64,000 nucleotides of DNA, taken from positions 62,001 to 126,000 of the forward strand of contig DAYVGO010000033.1 in assembly GCA_045399315.1 (NCBI GenBank), read 5' to 3'. This document shows positions 1 to 9,821 of this stretch, piece by piece; the first letter of the stretch is position 1; each line of letters opens with the position of its first letter. The translations under genes were made by a program, and so were the position numbers. The notes under the pieces are model-generated. The model had not been told where the DNA came from. It worked only from the letters and a program-made list of their open reading frames with translations, and searched no databases. Origin of the DNA: Arsenophonus sp045399315 (GTDB taxonomy: Bacteria; Pseudomonadota; Gammaproteobacteria; Enterobacterales; Enterobacteriaceae).

Positions 1-217
1 CGGTAGAAAAACCAGCACCACCACGACCTTTAAGACCGGCATCTTTTACCAAGCTAACAACTTGATCCGACGACATACTTTTTAAGGCAGATTTAGCCCC
101 TTGGTAACCATTTTTACTTAAGTATTCATCCAACCAAACCGGTTGATGATCATCACGCAAGCGCCAAGTTAATGGATGAGTTTGCGCACTACGGATAATT
201 TGTCGCTTTGTTGTCAT
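1..217 (-). CDS. nuoF: NADH-quinone oxidoreductase subunit F, N-terminal part
   Basis: This is the first 72 or so codons of NuoF, cut by the window edge. It begins at an ATG at 215-217 that overlaps the nuoE stop in an ATGA arrangement, typical of translational coupling in nuo operons. The visible residues begin MTTKRQIIRSAQTHPLTW and run to the conserved glycine-rich stretch DAGLKGRGGAGF, the start of the FMN/NADH-binding region of the peripheral arm. Family knowledge: NuoF carries FMN and the N3 4Fe-4S cluster and accepts electrons from NADH. The domains that would show this lie outside the window. No damage is visible in this part. Confidence 0.95.
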   Translation of the reverse strand, partial: MTTKRQIIRSAQTHPLTWRLRDDHQPVWLDEYLSKNGYQGAKSALKSMSSDQVVSLVKDAGLKGRGGAGFST

Positions 218-765
218 GGATACTGCTCCAATAACCTTTGGATATCAGATGGTTTTACGTAACTATGTGTATCCTCATTAATCATCATAGTCGGACCTTT
301 ATCACAGTTACCTAAACAACATATTGGTAGTAAGGTAAAACGTCCATCTGTAGTTGTTTGCCCAGGCTCAATCTTCAATAGTTTAATGATTTCAGCCTCA
401 ATAGCTTGATAACCGGTAATATGACAAACCACACTGTCACAATAACGAATAATATGGCGACCAACAGGTTGGCGATAAATTTGACTATAGAAGGTCGCCA
501 CACCCTCTACATCACTAGCCGGAATACCTAACAAATCAGCAATCGCATAAATAGCACCATCTTCTACCCAACCGCGTTTTTTTTGCACAATTTTTAATGC
601 TTCAATAGAAGCGGCTCTAGGATCTTCATAGTGATGTTTTTCTTGCTCGATCTCTGCACGCTCTTCCTCTGTTAAGGAAAAATCATGTTTGGTATGAGAC
701 TCTACCATGTTAGCGACATCGAGTCGCTTTTGCTGCTGATTCGGATTAAATTCATCTTGCATCAT
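214..765 (-). CDS. nuoE: NADH-quinone oxidoreductase subunit E (24 kDa, 2Fe-2S)
   Basis: NuoE is the thioredoxin-like 2Fe-2S subunit of the NADH dehydrogenase module of complex I, acting in the peripheral arm on the cytoplasmic side. The 183-residue protein is collinear with E. coli NuoE (166 aa) but has about 17 extra N-terminal residues. The four cluster N1a ligands are present: Cys109 and Cys114 in RYCDSVVCH, and Cys150 and Cys154 in ICCLGNCDKGP. The start codon shares one base with the nuoCD stop (TAATG) and the stop overlaps the nuoF start (ATGA), so the three genes are coupled. The gene looks intact and constrained. Confidence 0.97.
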   Translation of the reverse strand: MMQDEFNPNQQQKRLDVANMVESHTKHDFSLTEEERAEIEQEKHHYEDPRAASIEALKIVQKKRGWVEDGAIYAIADLLGIPASDVEGVATFYSQIYRQPVGRHIIRYCDSVVCHITGYQAIEAEIIKLLKIEPGQTTTDGRFTLLPICCLGNCDKGPTMMINEDTHSYVKPSDIQRLLEQYP

Positions 766-2564
766 TAACGATCCACATCTGACATAACAAAATCAATGCT
801 ACCGAGGTAGACAATAAGATCAGACACCAGGCAGCCTCTGATCACCGAAGGAATTTGCTGCAAGTGCGCAAAACTAGGCGTACGAACACGTGTGCGATAG
901 CTCATGGTATTACCATCACTCGTTAGATAATAACTATTAATTCCTTTGGTTGCTTCAATCATCTGAAAAGCCTCATTAGCAGGCATAACCGGTCCCCATG
1001 ATACTTGTAAAAAATGGTTAATCATGGTTTCTATATGCTGTAAGGTACGCTCTTTGGGTGGCGGAGTCGTTAGTGGATGATCTGCTTTAAATGGCCCTTC
1101 AGGCATATTATTTAAGCATTGTTTAAGAATGTGTAGGCTTTGCCGTAACTCTTCCACTTTTAACATTACCCGATCATAACAATCGCCGTTGTTACCAATG
1201 GGAACCTCAAACTCAAAGTTCTCATAACCTGAATATGGCCGCCATTTACGAATGTCGAAATCAAGGCCAGTCGCTCGTAATCCGGCACCGGTCACACCCC
1301 AATCTAAGGCTTCTTTCGTGGTGTAAGCTGCCACACCAACCGAACGTCCCTTAAGAATACTATTTTGCAATGCTGCCTTGACATATGAGTCCAATCGCTT
1401 TGGCATCCAGTCAAGGAACTCCTGTAACAATTTCTGCCAACCTTTTGGTAAGTCATGTGCTACACCACCGATCCGAAACCAAGCTGGGTGCATACGGAAA
1501 CCGGTAATAGCTTCGACAATATCATAGACTTTTTGGCGATCAGTAAATGCAAAGAAAACAGGTGTCATGGCGCCGACATCCTGAATAAAAGTACTGATAT
1601 AGAGTAAATGACTATTAATACGAAATAACTCAGACAACATGACACGAATAGTCTTAACACGATCGGGTACATCAATTCCGGCTAGTTTTTCTACCGCTAA
1701 TACATAAGGCATTTCATTTACACAACCACCTAAATATTCGATGCGGTCAGTATAAGGAATATAACTGTGCCAGGATTGGCGTTCAGCCATTTTCTCTGCC
1801 CCCCGATGGTGGTAACCAATATCCGGTACACAGTCAATAATTTCTTCACCATCTAATTGCAGTACAATCCGAAAAACACCATGTGAAGAGGGGTGGTTGG
1901 GACCAAGATTCAAGAACATAAAATCCTCATGTTCGTTTCCTCTCGCCATTCCCCATTCTTCCGGTTTAAATGTCAGCGCCTCCATCTCTAAATCAAGCTT
2001 CTGTTTGGTTAAAACAAAAGGGTCAAATTCAGTAGCTCTGGCCAGATAATCTTTACATAACGGATGTCCTTGCCAGGTTATTGGCATTAATAACCGCCGC
2101 AAATTTGGATGACCATTAAATGTTATACCAAACATATCCCATACTTCACGCTCATACCAATTAGCATTGGGAAATAAAAAAACTAGAGAAGGAATATTAA
2201 GATCTTTCTCACTAAGCGCCACTTTCAACATAATATCTCGGTTACGCTCAATGGAAATAAGATGGTAAAAAACGGAAAAATCAGCATCAGGTAAACCTTG
2301 CCGATGTATTCTTTGCCGCTCATCAACCCCATGTAAGTCAAACAACATGACATAAGGTTTAGGCTGTTTTTTCAAAAATTCTATTACGGCAAGAAGTTGT
2401 TCACGTTTGATCCATATAACCAACATTCCCGTACGAGTTGGTTGAATGGTGAAAACATCTGGATAAAATTGGTTACACAATGCCAAAATTATTGGATCAT
2501 CACAGTGATCATAAGTTTGCCATGCTGGCCTGACACTCTCTTGTGTTATCTGATCTGTTATCAT
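765..2564 (-). CDS. nuoC: NADH-quinone oxidoreductase fused subunit C/D
   Basis: This is the fused NuoCD protein typical of enterobacteria. Roughly residues 1-190 form the 30-kDa (NuoC) domain and about 200-599 the 49-kDa (NuoD) domain, together forming part of the quinone-reducing module. Conserved blocks seen include KPYVMLFDLHGVDER in the C part, and LGPNHPSSHGVFR and GYHHRGAEKMAERQSW in the D part, the last near the quinone site. An upstream in-frame ATG at 2609 would add 15 residues (MCCGRNK...), but the family N-terminus matches MITDQITQESVRPAWQT, so I start at 2564 (599 aa, against about 600 in E. coli). Ribosome-binding evidence is weak for both starts. Intact. Confidence 0.96.
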   Translation of the reverse strand: MITDQITQESVRPAWQTYDHCDDPIILALCNQFYPDVFTIQPTRTGMLVIWIKREQLLAVIEFLKKQPKPYVMLFDLHGVDERQRIHRQGLPDADFSVFYHLISIERNRDIMLKVALSEKDLNIPSLVFLFPNANWYEREVWDMFGITFNGHPNLRRLLMPITWQGHPLCKDYLARATEFDPFVLTKQKLDLEMEALTFKPEEWGMARGNEHEDFMFLNLGPNHPSSHGVFRIVLQLDGEEIIDCVPDIGYHHRGAEKMAERQSWHSYIPYTDRIEYLGGCVNEMPYVLAVEKLAGIDVPDRVKTIRVMLSELFRINSHLLYISTFIQDVGAMTPVFFAFTDRQKVYDIVEAITGFRMHPAWFRIGGVAHDLPKGWQKLLQEFLDWMPKRLDSYVKAALQNSILKGRSVGVAAYTTKEALDWGVTGAGLRATGLDFDIRKWRPYSGYENFEFEVPIGNNGDCYDRVMLKVEELRQSLHILKQCLNNMPEGPFKADHPLTTPPPKERTLQHIETMINHFLQVSWGPVMPANEAFQMIEATKGINSYYLTSDGNTMSYRTRVRTPSFAHLQQIPSVIRGCLVSDLIVYLGSIDFVMSDVDR

Positions 2565-2643
2565 TATGCACCACAACGCTTGATCAGGTTTATTACGACC
2601 GCAACACATTGCTTCTGTTACGCTGAATAGCTTGTTTTAAGCC

Positions 2644-3318
2644 TTATATTTCATCGGGTGTTGGTAACGTTTTCACCGCTATTCTTTCATCACGCTTGCG
2701 CTCTTTTTCAGATTGCATATTAGCGTGATAAACACCCTGATCTCCAACTACCCATGATAATGGCCGACGCTCTTTACCAATAGATTTTTGTAATAATAAT
2801 AAAGCTTGCATGTAAGCTTCAGGGCGTGGAGGGCAACCGGGTATATAGACGTCAACAGGTAGAAACTTATCAACGCCCTGAACAACAGAATAAATATCAT
2901 ACATACCACCAGAGTTAGCACAAGCCCCCATAGAAATAACCCATTTAGGAGCTAACATTTGATCATAAAGTCGTTGAATAACAGGTACCATCTTAATAAA
3001 ACAGGTACCGGCGACAACCATAAAATCAGCCTGCCGCGGTGAAGCCCGTAATACCTCAGCACCAAACCGGGCAACATCATGTACAGCAGTGAAAGAGGTC
3101 ACCATTTCAACATAACAACATGAAAGACCAAAATTGTATGGCCAGAGAGAATTTTTTCTGCCCCAATTCACCATATTATGTAAAGCATGCTCTAATTTAC
3201 CCATATAAACACTACGATGAACATGCTGTTCTAATGGATCCCCAACAATTTGTTGTGTTTGCAAGGGATAACGGTCATTCTCACCATTTAAGTCAATGCG
3301 AGTGAGCGTATAATCCAT
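2644..3318 (-). CDS. nuoB: NADH-quinone oxidoreductase subunit B (N2 cluster)
   Basis: NuoB (224 aa) carries the terminal 4Fe-4S cluster N2 that hands electrons to quinone. The expected ligand pattern is visible: tandem Cys67-Cys68 in GLSCCYVEM, Cys132 in SMGACANSGG and Cys161 in IPGCPPRPEA. Length and collinearity match the enterobacterial protein closely. It lies between nuoA (20-nt gap) and nuoCD in normal operon order. No lesion is seen. Confidence 0.97.
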   Translation of the reverse strand: MDYTLTRIDLNGENDRYPLQTQQIVGDPLEQHVHRSVYMGKLEHALHNMVNWGRKNSLWPYNFGLSCCYVEMVTSFTAVHDVARFGAEVLRASPRQADFMVVAGTCFIKMVPVIQRLYDQMLAPKWVISMGACANSGGMYDIYSVVQGVDKFLPVDVYIPGCPPRPEAYMQALLLLQKSIGKERRPLSWVVGDQGVYHANMQSEKERKRDERIAVKTLPTPDEI

Positions 3319-3338
3319 CTTTAAATGCCTCGATTTTA

Positions 3339-3779
3339 CTAGGGGTGACGATTGTTGGTTTTAATTACTGCACTCGGTTTTGCAACATGGCGTCGTGAAC
3401 GCACTGGCGTCCAATTAAGCGCTCCAATACGAACCAAGTAGAATAAGCCCACCAATAACACCAAAATAAAAATACTTGCCTCAATAAAGCCTAACCAACC
3501 ACTTTCTTTAATGGAGACAGCCCACGCATAAAGGAATAACGCTTCAACATCGAAAATAACAAAAAACATTGCAACCAAGTAAAATTTGGCTGAAATACGC
3601 AAACGGGCACTACCAACAGAATTAATACCCGATTCATAAGGAATATGCTTTGCTCTGGTTTGGGATCTACCACCAAGGTAATAGGCACCAAGTAACATTA
3701 AGGAACACAGACCAAGAGCACCGATAAGATATATTGCAAAAGCCCAATGATGAGCAAATACTTCAATAGATGTAGACAT
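3339..3779 (-). CDS. nuoA: NADH-quinone oxidoreductase subunit A
   Basis: NuoA (146 aa) is the small three-helix membrane subunit at the junction of the membrane and peripheral arms. Hydrophobic segments lie at about residues 13-34, 66-88 and 96-118. The conserved YESG loop is at 48-51, and the acidic pair Asp77/Glu79 (FVIFDVEALF) in helix 2 is present; these acidic residues are important in the E. coli enzyme. It is the first gene of the nuo operon, so the operon promoter should lie in the 778-bp spacer upstream (3780-4557). Intact. Confidence 0.96.
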   Translation of the reverse strand: MSTSIEVFAHHWAFAIYLIGALGLCSLMLLGAYYLGGRSQTRAKHIPYESGINSVGSARLRISAKFYLVAMFFVIFDVEALFLYAWAVSIKESGWLGFIEASIFILVLLVGLFYLVRIGALNWTPVRSRRHVAKPSAVIKTNNRHP

Positions 3780-4557
3780 ACTCGCTGTTTACTCATTATA
3801 AATTAAAAGGGTGTCATTGCTTTGCTCTTGTATTACTGCAATATTACACCACACTAACCGTAATTAAATGATACGAAAAAATCAAAATACACTAACAAAT
3901 ATCAATTTTCTTTGACTTGATACCTCTCATAACTGTTTTGTTGATAATAATAACACTCCCTTCACCGCTTTTACCTTAAACTAAATCATAAATTAAAAAT
4001 ATCGCTAGCTAAAACGTCACAGTGAATTTAACTAATACTAACAGTTAGTAACTAGTTTAACTGATATTTCGCTTTTACTACACTAGTATCTCAGGAAAAA
4101 CCTGTTTTAAGACAGCATCACTTCAACTATTTTTTTGATACTGCGCACAATTCCGTTGAAAAAATATCGTTGGTTACAAAATAATCAGTTCTATTGATTA
4201 TATTAATGACAATCATTTTTGACAATCTATAAATAAGACTAATCATTAGATAAAATCAAGAACTATTTAAACAAAACAAAGCAAGTTATTGTCAAAATAA
4301 AATTTAGTATCATTGATAAGAAATATTTAAATAATTTTTGTTAAACAATTCTCTCTTATCCCAATAATGAAGAATGTTTTTATGCTCATATTCTTGGCTA
4401 TTATCAGATAATATAAAATAAGCTATTTAACAAAATAAAAATACATCGCATAACTATTTAAAATAGAGAAACAAACTGTGCTGGGAATATTAGAATCAAT
4501 AGCAATATTTAACTTAAATAATAAGGTAAACTAAGCATAATTTTCTAACCTTTAAAT
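3780..4557. other. lrhA-nuoA intergenic region
   Basis: This very AT-rich spacer lies upstream of nuoA and downstream of lrhA, as in E. coli, where the long leader of the nuo operon carries its promoters. I see no coding region. A Fur-box-like stretch is at 4202-4220. A small dyad (ACTAAC-A-GTTAGT) occurs near 4037-4050. I cannot place a promoter with confidence because A/T-rich hexamers occur throughout. Confidence 0.5.
4202..4220. promoter_or_regulatory. weak Fur-box-like sequence upstream of nuo
   Basis: The 19 bases ATTAATGACAATCATTTTT match 14 positions of the classical Fur box GATAATGATAATCATTATC by eye, including the central AATGA/ATCATT dyad. It lies about 420 bp upstream of nuoA. 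Iron control of an iron-sulfur-rich complex is plausible, but the background is so AT-rich that chance is a strong alternative. Confidence 0.2.
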
Positions 4558-5475
4558 CTATAATATTTCTTTATTAATTGGTTCACCAATCGATTGTACA
4601 ATATAAGGTGTTTTCTTATTTTTAATTGCATTAAATATAGTTAAAATAGCCTCGTTTTGCTCATTAATATTACAATATAACCAATAGCGAATTTCAGGCA
4701 ATCGGGGTAATCCATCACTTTCACTAAGGATCCTTAAATCAGCATTCTGCATTTCAAGTGGCCGTGCAGTGATACCGACTTCAGCATTTACCGCTGCAAG
4801 CACCGCCGATAATGAGGCCGCTTCATAAGCAATTCGCCACTTGATACCAGCATCATTAAGTGTACTTATCGCAATTTCACGAAACGGATTGGTTTCATCC
4901 ATGACAACTAATGGAATTAGCTCATTAAATTGATACTGAAAATCAGGTGCACAGTGCCAAAGAATAGGTGTTGAACGCAAAATAGTACTTGGATATTGGT
5001 TAAGTTCAGTTGGTATTAATGCTAAATCAATTTCACCATTATCCAACATATTTTTAATAAGATGTGGGCGTTTAATATAAATATCAACCGCCATACGCGG
5101 ATATACTGATGCTATTCGATTAAGTAAAAATGGTAATAAAGTATTGGTGGTATCATCAGAAACACCCACTCGCAATTCACCTTCAGCTTCATTATATGTT
5201 AATGAAGCGGCCGCATCATCATTAGCACGTAATATTTGACGCGCATAACCTAATAACTGCAAACCATGATCCGTCAATAATTTGTTACGTCCATGGCGCT
5301 CAAATAATTCACGGCCAACTAACTGTTCCAAACGCTGCATTTGTTGACTAACTGCTGATTGAGTACGACAAACAACCGCCGCCGCTGCGGCAAATGTATT
5401 AAGATCGGCAACAGCAACAAAAGTTCTAAGTAAATCAAGATCGAGATTCATAATTGAGCGATTTGAATTTATCAT
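4558..5475 (-). CDS. lrhA: LysR-family regulator LrhA/HexA
   Basis: The 305-residue protein is a LysR-type regulator with an N-terminal winged helix-turn-helix at about residues 12-70 (LLRTFVAVADLNTFAAAAA, TQSAVSQQMQRLEQL) and a periplasmic-binding-like effector domain from about 95 to 285. The N-terminus is almost the E. coli LrhA sequence. Known roles: LrhA represses flhDC in E. coli, and its orthologue HexA in Photorhabdus and Xenorhabdus controls symbiosis, virulence and secondary metabolites. The position between nuoA and divergent alaA is the ancestral one. A likely palindromic operator at 5912-5927 lies between lrhA and alaA. Intact, which stands out next to so many dead accessory genes. 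Confidence 0.93.
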   Translation of the reverse strand: MINSNRSIMNLDLDLLRTFVAVADLNTFAAAAAVVCRTQSAVSQQMQRLEQLVGRELFERHGRNKLLTDHGLQLLGYARQILRANDDAAASLTYNEAEGELRVGVSDDTTNTLLPFLLNRIASVYPRMAVDIYIKRPHLIKNMLDNGEIDLALIPTELNQYPSTILRSTPILWHCAPDFQYQFNELIPLVVMDETNPFREIAISTLNDAGIKWRIAYEAASLSAVLAAVNAEVGITARPLEMQNADLRILSESDGLPRLPEIRYWLYCNINEQNEAILTIFNAIKNKKTPYIVQSIGEPINKEIL

Positions 5476-6218
5476 TTTATTCTCTTATATCATTCCTGGT
5501 GTTTTTGCAAATTCAATAGATATTAAAATCATTGACAGTTAAAGAAATAAAGATAAAACCTTACATATTTAAATTTATTTCTATTAATGCAGTATTTATT
5601 ACTGTGTATACACTTTTATTAACTTAAGTTGTTTAATAATAGGCACGTTTTACATATTGACAAACAAAATGCCAATGAGAATGTTCCTCTTCTCTTTTTT
5701 ATTAGAATAATTTTTAGTTCCAAGCTATAACAGAATATCGATCTCCCAAACACAAAGAAAATACGCTATTCCCAACAAAGCAACCTCCCAAAGATAATGC
5801 TCAGAAGAAAAAACATGATTGGCCCATTCGCAACAAAACTTTATTTTGCCCAGATACGGCTACGACATATTAACTATAATTATATGCGAGAAAAACAATA
5901 TTTCTATCATGAAACCACCAGTGGTTTATAACAAAAAATGCACTACTAAATTATGATGCTAATTAAATTATGCTTTTTTCACTAAAAAACATTTTATCTC
6001 TAAAATATAAATCTAACTAATATTATATTTTAATATTTACTTATCTTACTAAGATATATAAAAAGTTTGTTGGTTCTGATTTAATTATTTAAACCAACCT
6101 TTTCTACCAAAAATAAGCTTATATCTTCAAAATTTTTCTAAGTAAGAGTAGAGTGTGAACAAACATATGCAGCAACATTTCTTCATATTCTATTAACGTT
6201 GGGGTTTAAACAGAATAA
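5476..6218. other. lrhA-alaA divergent intergenic region
   Basis: This 743-bp AT-rich spacer lies between divergent lrhA and alaA, with no ORF worth calling. Two perfect dyads stand out: GTGTATACAC at 5604-5613 and AAACCAC-CA-GTGGTTT at 5912-5927. Either could be an operator for LrhA, Lrp or another regulator; I cannot assign it. Confidence 0.5.
5912..5927. promoter_or_regulatory. operator-like 7-2-7 palindrome
   Basis: AAACCAC-CA-GTGGTTT is a perfect inverted repeat with a two-base spacer, in an otherwise A/T-only stretch between lrhA and alaA. Its shape suits a dimeric DNA-binding protein. The regulator is unknown. Confidence 0.35.
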
Positions 6219-7463
6219 ATGAATACCATAAGTAAATCCAATAAATTGGATAACGTATGCTACGACATAAGAGGGCCGGTTCTTAAAGAAGCTAAACGGC
6301 TTGAAGAAGAAGGTCATAAAGTTCTTAAACTTCATATCGGTAATCCAGCCCATTTTGGATTTAAAGCGCCGGATGAAATTTTATTTGATGTTCTACGCAA
6401 TCTTACTCACTCACAAGGTTATAGTGATTCAAAAGGGATATACTCCGCTCGTAAAGCAATTATGCAATATTATCAAGCTCGCGGGATGCTTGACATTAAT
6501 ATTGAGGATATCTTTATTGGTAATGGTGTTTCTGAGCTAATCGTGCAATCGATGCAAGCCTTATTGAATAATAACGATGAAATGTTAGTCCCCGCCCCTG
6601 ACTATCCGTTATGGACTGCTGCGGTATCTCTTTCCGGTGGCAAAGCTGTGCATTATAGATGTGATGAAGAACAAAATTGGTTTCCTGATCTAAATGATAT
6701 TCGCAAAAAAATTACTCCACACACACGTGGCATCGTCATCATTAATCCGAATAATCCTACTGGCTCTGTTTACAGTAAAGAATTGTTAATGCAGATCGTC
6801 GAAATCGCCCGACAGCATCAACTGATTATCTTTGCCGATGAGATCTACGATAAAATTCTTTACGATGACGCTGAACACCATTCAATTGCCATTCTGGCTC
6901 CGGACCTGTTAACCATTACTTTTAATGGTTTATCAAAAACTTATTGGGTTGCTGGTTTTCGCCAAGGATGGATGGTGCTTAATGGCCCGAAAGAAAATGC
7001 CAAAAGCTATATTGAAGGACTAGAAATATTAGCTTCCATGCGGCTTTGTGCCAACGTTCCTATGCAACATGCGATCCAAACTGCATTAGGCGGTTATCAG
7101 AGTATTAATGAATTTATATGTCCTGGAGGACGATTATATGAACAACGTAATCGCGCATGGGAACTGATTAATGAAATTCCTGGGGTATCATGTACTAAAC
7201 CTAAAGGTGCTTTATATATGTTTCCCAAAATTAATATTAAAAAGTTTAATATCTTTGACGACCAAAAAATGGTTCTTGATTTATTATTACAGGAAAAAGT
7301 TTTATTAGTACAGGGAACCGCTTTCAATTGGCCTGAGCCTGATCATGTCAGAATTGTAATACTACCTTATATTGGCGAGCTTGAAACTGCGATTAATAAA
7401 TTTAGCCAATTCCTGCTAAACTATCGCCAACAGTTGTCCAACAATAAAGTATTCTTGAATTAA
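6219..7463 (+). CDS. alaA: glutamate-pyruvate aminotransferase AlaA
   Basis: AlaA (414 aa; E. coli 405 aa) is a class I/II PLP-dependent aminotransferase that makes alanine from pyruvate and glutamate. Motifs seen: NPNNPTG at 177-182, the Asp of IFADEIYDKI near 207, and the Schiff-base Lys240 in FNGLSKTYWVAGFRQGW. The C-terminal KVLLVQGTAFNWPEPDHVRI is also conserved. The N-terminus (LDNVCYDIRGPVLKEAKRL) matches from residue 10, so the start is well supported. A substrate-loop proline is changed (GNPAHFGF for GNPAPFGF in E. coli), probably mild. It is followed by a long hairpin before yfbR. Intact. Confidence 0.96.
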   Translation: MNTISKSNKLDNVCYDIRGPVLKEAKRLEEEGHKVLKLHIGNPAHFGFKAPDEILFDVLRNLTHSQGYSDSKGIYSARKAIMQYYQARGMLDINIEDIFIGNGVSELIVQSMQALLNNNDEMLVPAPDYPLWTAAVSLSGGKAVHYRCDEEQNWFPDLNDIRKKITPHTRGIVIINPNNPTGSVYSKELLMQIVEIARQHQLIIFADEIYDKILYDDAEHHSIAILAPDLLTITFNGLSKTYWVAGFRQGWMVLNGPKENAKSYIEGLEILASMRLCANVPMQHAIQTALGGYQSINEFICPGGRLYEQRNRAWELINEIPGVSCTKPKGALYMFPKINIKKFNIFDDQKMVLDLLLQEKVLLVQGTAFNWPEPDHVRIVILPYIGELETAINKFSQFLLNYRQQLSNNKVFLN

Positions 7464-7478
7464 ATTAAGGATGTTTTA

Positions 7479-7522
7479 TTCTGTTATTTAATTAGTTAGT
7501 TCTTAAACTAATTAAAACAGAA
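7479..7522 (+). terminator. long hairpin between alaA and yfbR
   Basis: The arms TTCTGTT / AACAGAA (7 bp) and TTAATTAGTT / AACTAATTAA (10 bp), separated by a two-base bulge, form a stem around the loop 7498-7505. No good uridine run follows, so this may be a weak terminator, an mRNA 3'-end stabiliser or a processing site between alaA and yfbR. Confidence 0.45.
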
Positions 7523-7557
7523 TTCTTATCATTATTATAATTGCATAAGGAATATCT

Positions 7558-8139
7558 ATGAGTTATTTTTTTGCCCATCTTTCACGTATGAAGTTAATTA
7601 ATCGATGGCCATTAATGCGCAATGTACGTACAGAAAATGTTTCCGAGCACAGTCTACAAGTTGCCTTTGTTGCTCATGCACTTGCCTGCATTAAGAATCA
7701 TAAATTTGATGGCCAAGTCAATCCTGAGCGTATCGCACTCCTTGCCATGTATCATGACGCAAGTGAAGTGATCACCGGTGATCTACCCACACCAATAAAA
7801 TACCATAATCCTCAAATTGCTAACGAATACAAAAAAATTGAAAAATACGCGCAGCAAAAACTTATCGATATGCTGCCAAAAGAATTACAACAAGATTTTC
7901 AGCCGATTTTAGATGATGAATATCATACCGAGCAAGAACGAGCGATTGTTAAACAAGCTGATGCACTCTGTGCCTATTTAAAATGTTTAGAAGAATTATC
8001 TGCTGGTAATACTGAGTTTAATTTAGCTAAAACACGCATTGAAAAAACACTTTCTGAACGTTTTAGCGAAGAAATGCAATACTTTATCAAAGTTTTTGTA
8101 CCCGGATTTCACCTATCTTTAGATGAAATTAGTAGTTAA
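7558..8139 (+). CDS. yfbR: 5'-deoxynucleotidase YfbR
   Basis: YfbR (193 aa; E. coli 199 aa) is an HD-domain 5'-deoxynucleotidase that dephosphorylates deoxyribonucleoside 5'-monophosphates. The metal-binding residues are present: His31 in SEHSLQVA, and His66-Asp67 in MYHDASEV with catalytic Glu70; the later Asp lies in KQADALCAYLK. AAGGA lies about 6 nt before the ATG. It is the last intact gene before a run of three dead ones. Intact. Confidence 0.95.
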   Translation: MSYFFAHLSRMKLINRWPLMRNVRTENVSEHSLQVAFVAHALACIKNHKFDGQVNPERIALLAMYHDASEVITGDLPTPIKYHNPQIANEYKKIEKYAQQKLIDMLPKELQQDFQPILDDEYHTEQERAIVKQADALCAYLKCLEELSAGNTEFNLAKTRIEKTLSERFSEEMQYFIKVFVPGFHLSLDEISS

Positions 8140-8204
8140 ATGATCATACAACCGATAATTAGTATTATTTTATTACTTTTTATGACATAAACTCAGTCAT
8201 GATT

Positions 8205-9821
8205 TTAAAATGGAAAAAGTACTGGAATAATAAGAACACTAATAGCCATAACTAAAAAAGTAAATGGGATGCCCAATTTAAAAAAATCACTAAAGCTATA
8301 ACCACCAGGTGCTAAAATTAAGGTATTAACCGGTGAAAAAATCGGTGTCATGAAGACAGTAGAAGCAGCAACACAGATCACCATGGCAAAAGGCATTGGC
8401 GAAACATTCATATTATTAGTGACGAAAATGGCAATTGGTGCCATTAATATTGCTGGCGCCATATTAGAAATAAATAACTCAGTTACTGCACAAACAATAA
8501 ATAGGTAAAACAGCATTATCCTCGGCCCCATGCCACCAGCAATATCCATTAACAAATTAACAATCAAATCAATGCTACCAGTTTTTTGCAAAGCTGACAC
8601 AAAAGGCATCATTCCGACAATTAGTATAATACTCGGCCAATGAATCGCGCGATAAGTACAGCAATAAAATTAGGGATCTCATCTATCGCCATCATAGTGA
8701 CTATTAATAGCAAACAGAAAATCGCATGTGGGGCTTGCGATATTGGCTGATCAATTAATTTATCACTGATGGCTTTTCCTTCCCGGTAAATTCCAACTAT
8801 ATTGAGGCCATAACGGGTGCGAAATTTAATCTCCCGCAATGCACTGCCTAATAATTTAGACTGAGGTGCTAAGAAAACTCGGCCATACAACTTCACACGA
8901 TCGGGCAGAAAAGTATTCACCGCACAAAAGCATGGATTGCAATTTTTGCTCATGGCAAAATTCAGCCAGTTCAATTTCACTATTGACATATCGACCAATA
9001 ACACATCACGCTCATGTAACACTTTTGTTGCTGTTACACTTAACATAAGTCGACGAAAACGATGCCAACGTTCAATACCAATAACATTAACGCCATAACG
9101 TGAACGTAATATAGTTCATCAAGCGAATAACCAATCAACGGGGAAGCTGGGCCAATGACCAAACAACGGGCGCGACCTGTTAACTTATAATCACGAATAA
9201 AATCGTGCAATGTTCATCGATAAGGATCAATACCAGCGCTTATTTCATGACCAGCTAACCAGCGACGAAGCAATCCACATATAGATAATTATAGTCAATA
9301 ACACCGCAACCCTGATTGGCATAATTGAAAAGAATTTGAAGCCTTCATAACCTTCTTTAACTCATTCACTATTGACAATCATATTTGGTGGTGTAGCTAC
9401 TAACGTCATCACGCCACTGATAAGTCCTGCAAAACTTAACAGCATCATCAAGTGTGCTGGTGAGATTTTCATCTGTTTAGCCACATTGAGTACCACAGGA
9501 ATTAAAGATAGCCACAATGCCCGTTGAACTTATAAAAGCACCTAAACCGGCGACTGTGAGCATTAAAAAATAAGCATTTTATTTTCATTATTACCAGCGA
9601 CCTCAACTCACCAATCACCCACTTGATATGCAATGCCAGTGTGTACTTAATCCCTCACTAAAAACAAAAAGTGCCGCAATTAGCAGTACATTGGGATCAC
9701 TAAAACCGATTGTTGCTTGTTCAAGAGTAAGTGTTCCACTTAATACTAAAGCGATAATATCCATTCGGATCTTATCAGTGATAAAAAGCATGATGATTAC
9801 ATTAGTAAAATTAATACCCAT
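8205..9821 (-). pseudogene. yfbS: YfbS-type DASS/SLC13 transporter with TrkA-C domains, disrupted
   Basis: These are remains of the roughly 610-aa YfbS, an inner-membrane anion/citrate-transporter-family protein with two central RCK-C (TrkA-C) domains. An N-terminal fragment (RMDIIALVLSGTLTLEQA, GFSDPNVLLIAALFV) lies at 9615-9821. A middle fragment with the RCK-C signature (EIKFRTRYGLNIVGI) and SQAPHAIFCLLL lies at 8621-9046. The C-terminal membrane part ends MAISVLIIPVLFPF at 8205. The fragments are in different frames with stops between them. The family motif SNTATAVLMAPIA has become SNMAPAILMAPIA. It keeps its ancestral place between yfbR and hxpA. No function is expected. Confidence 0.9.

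Noticed and set aside
2397..2630. 77-codon forward ORF over the nuoCD start
   Set aside because: Antisense to nuoCD with no family features.
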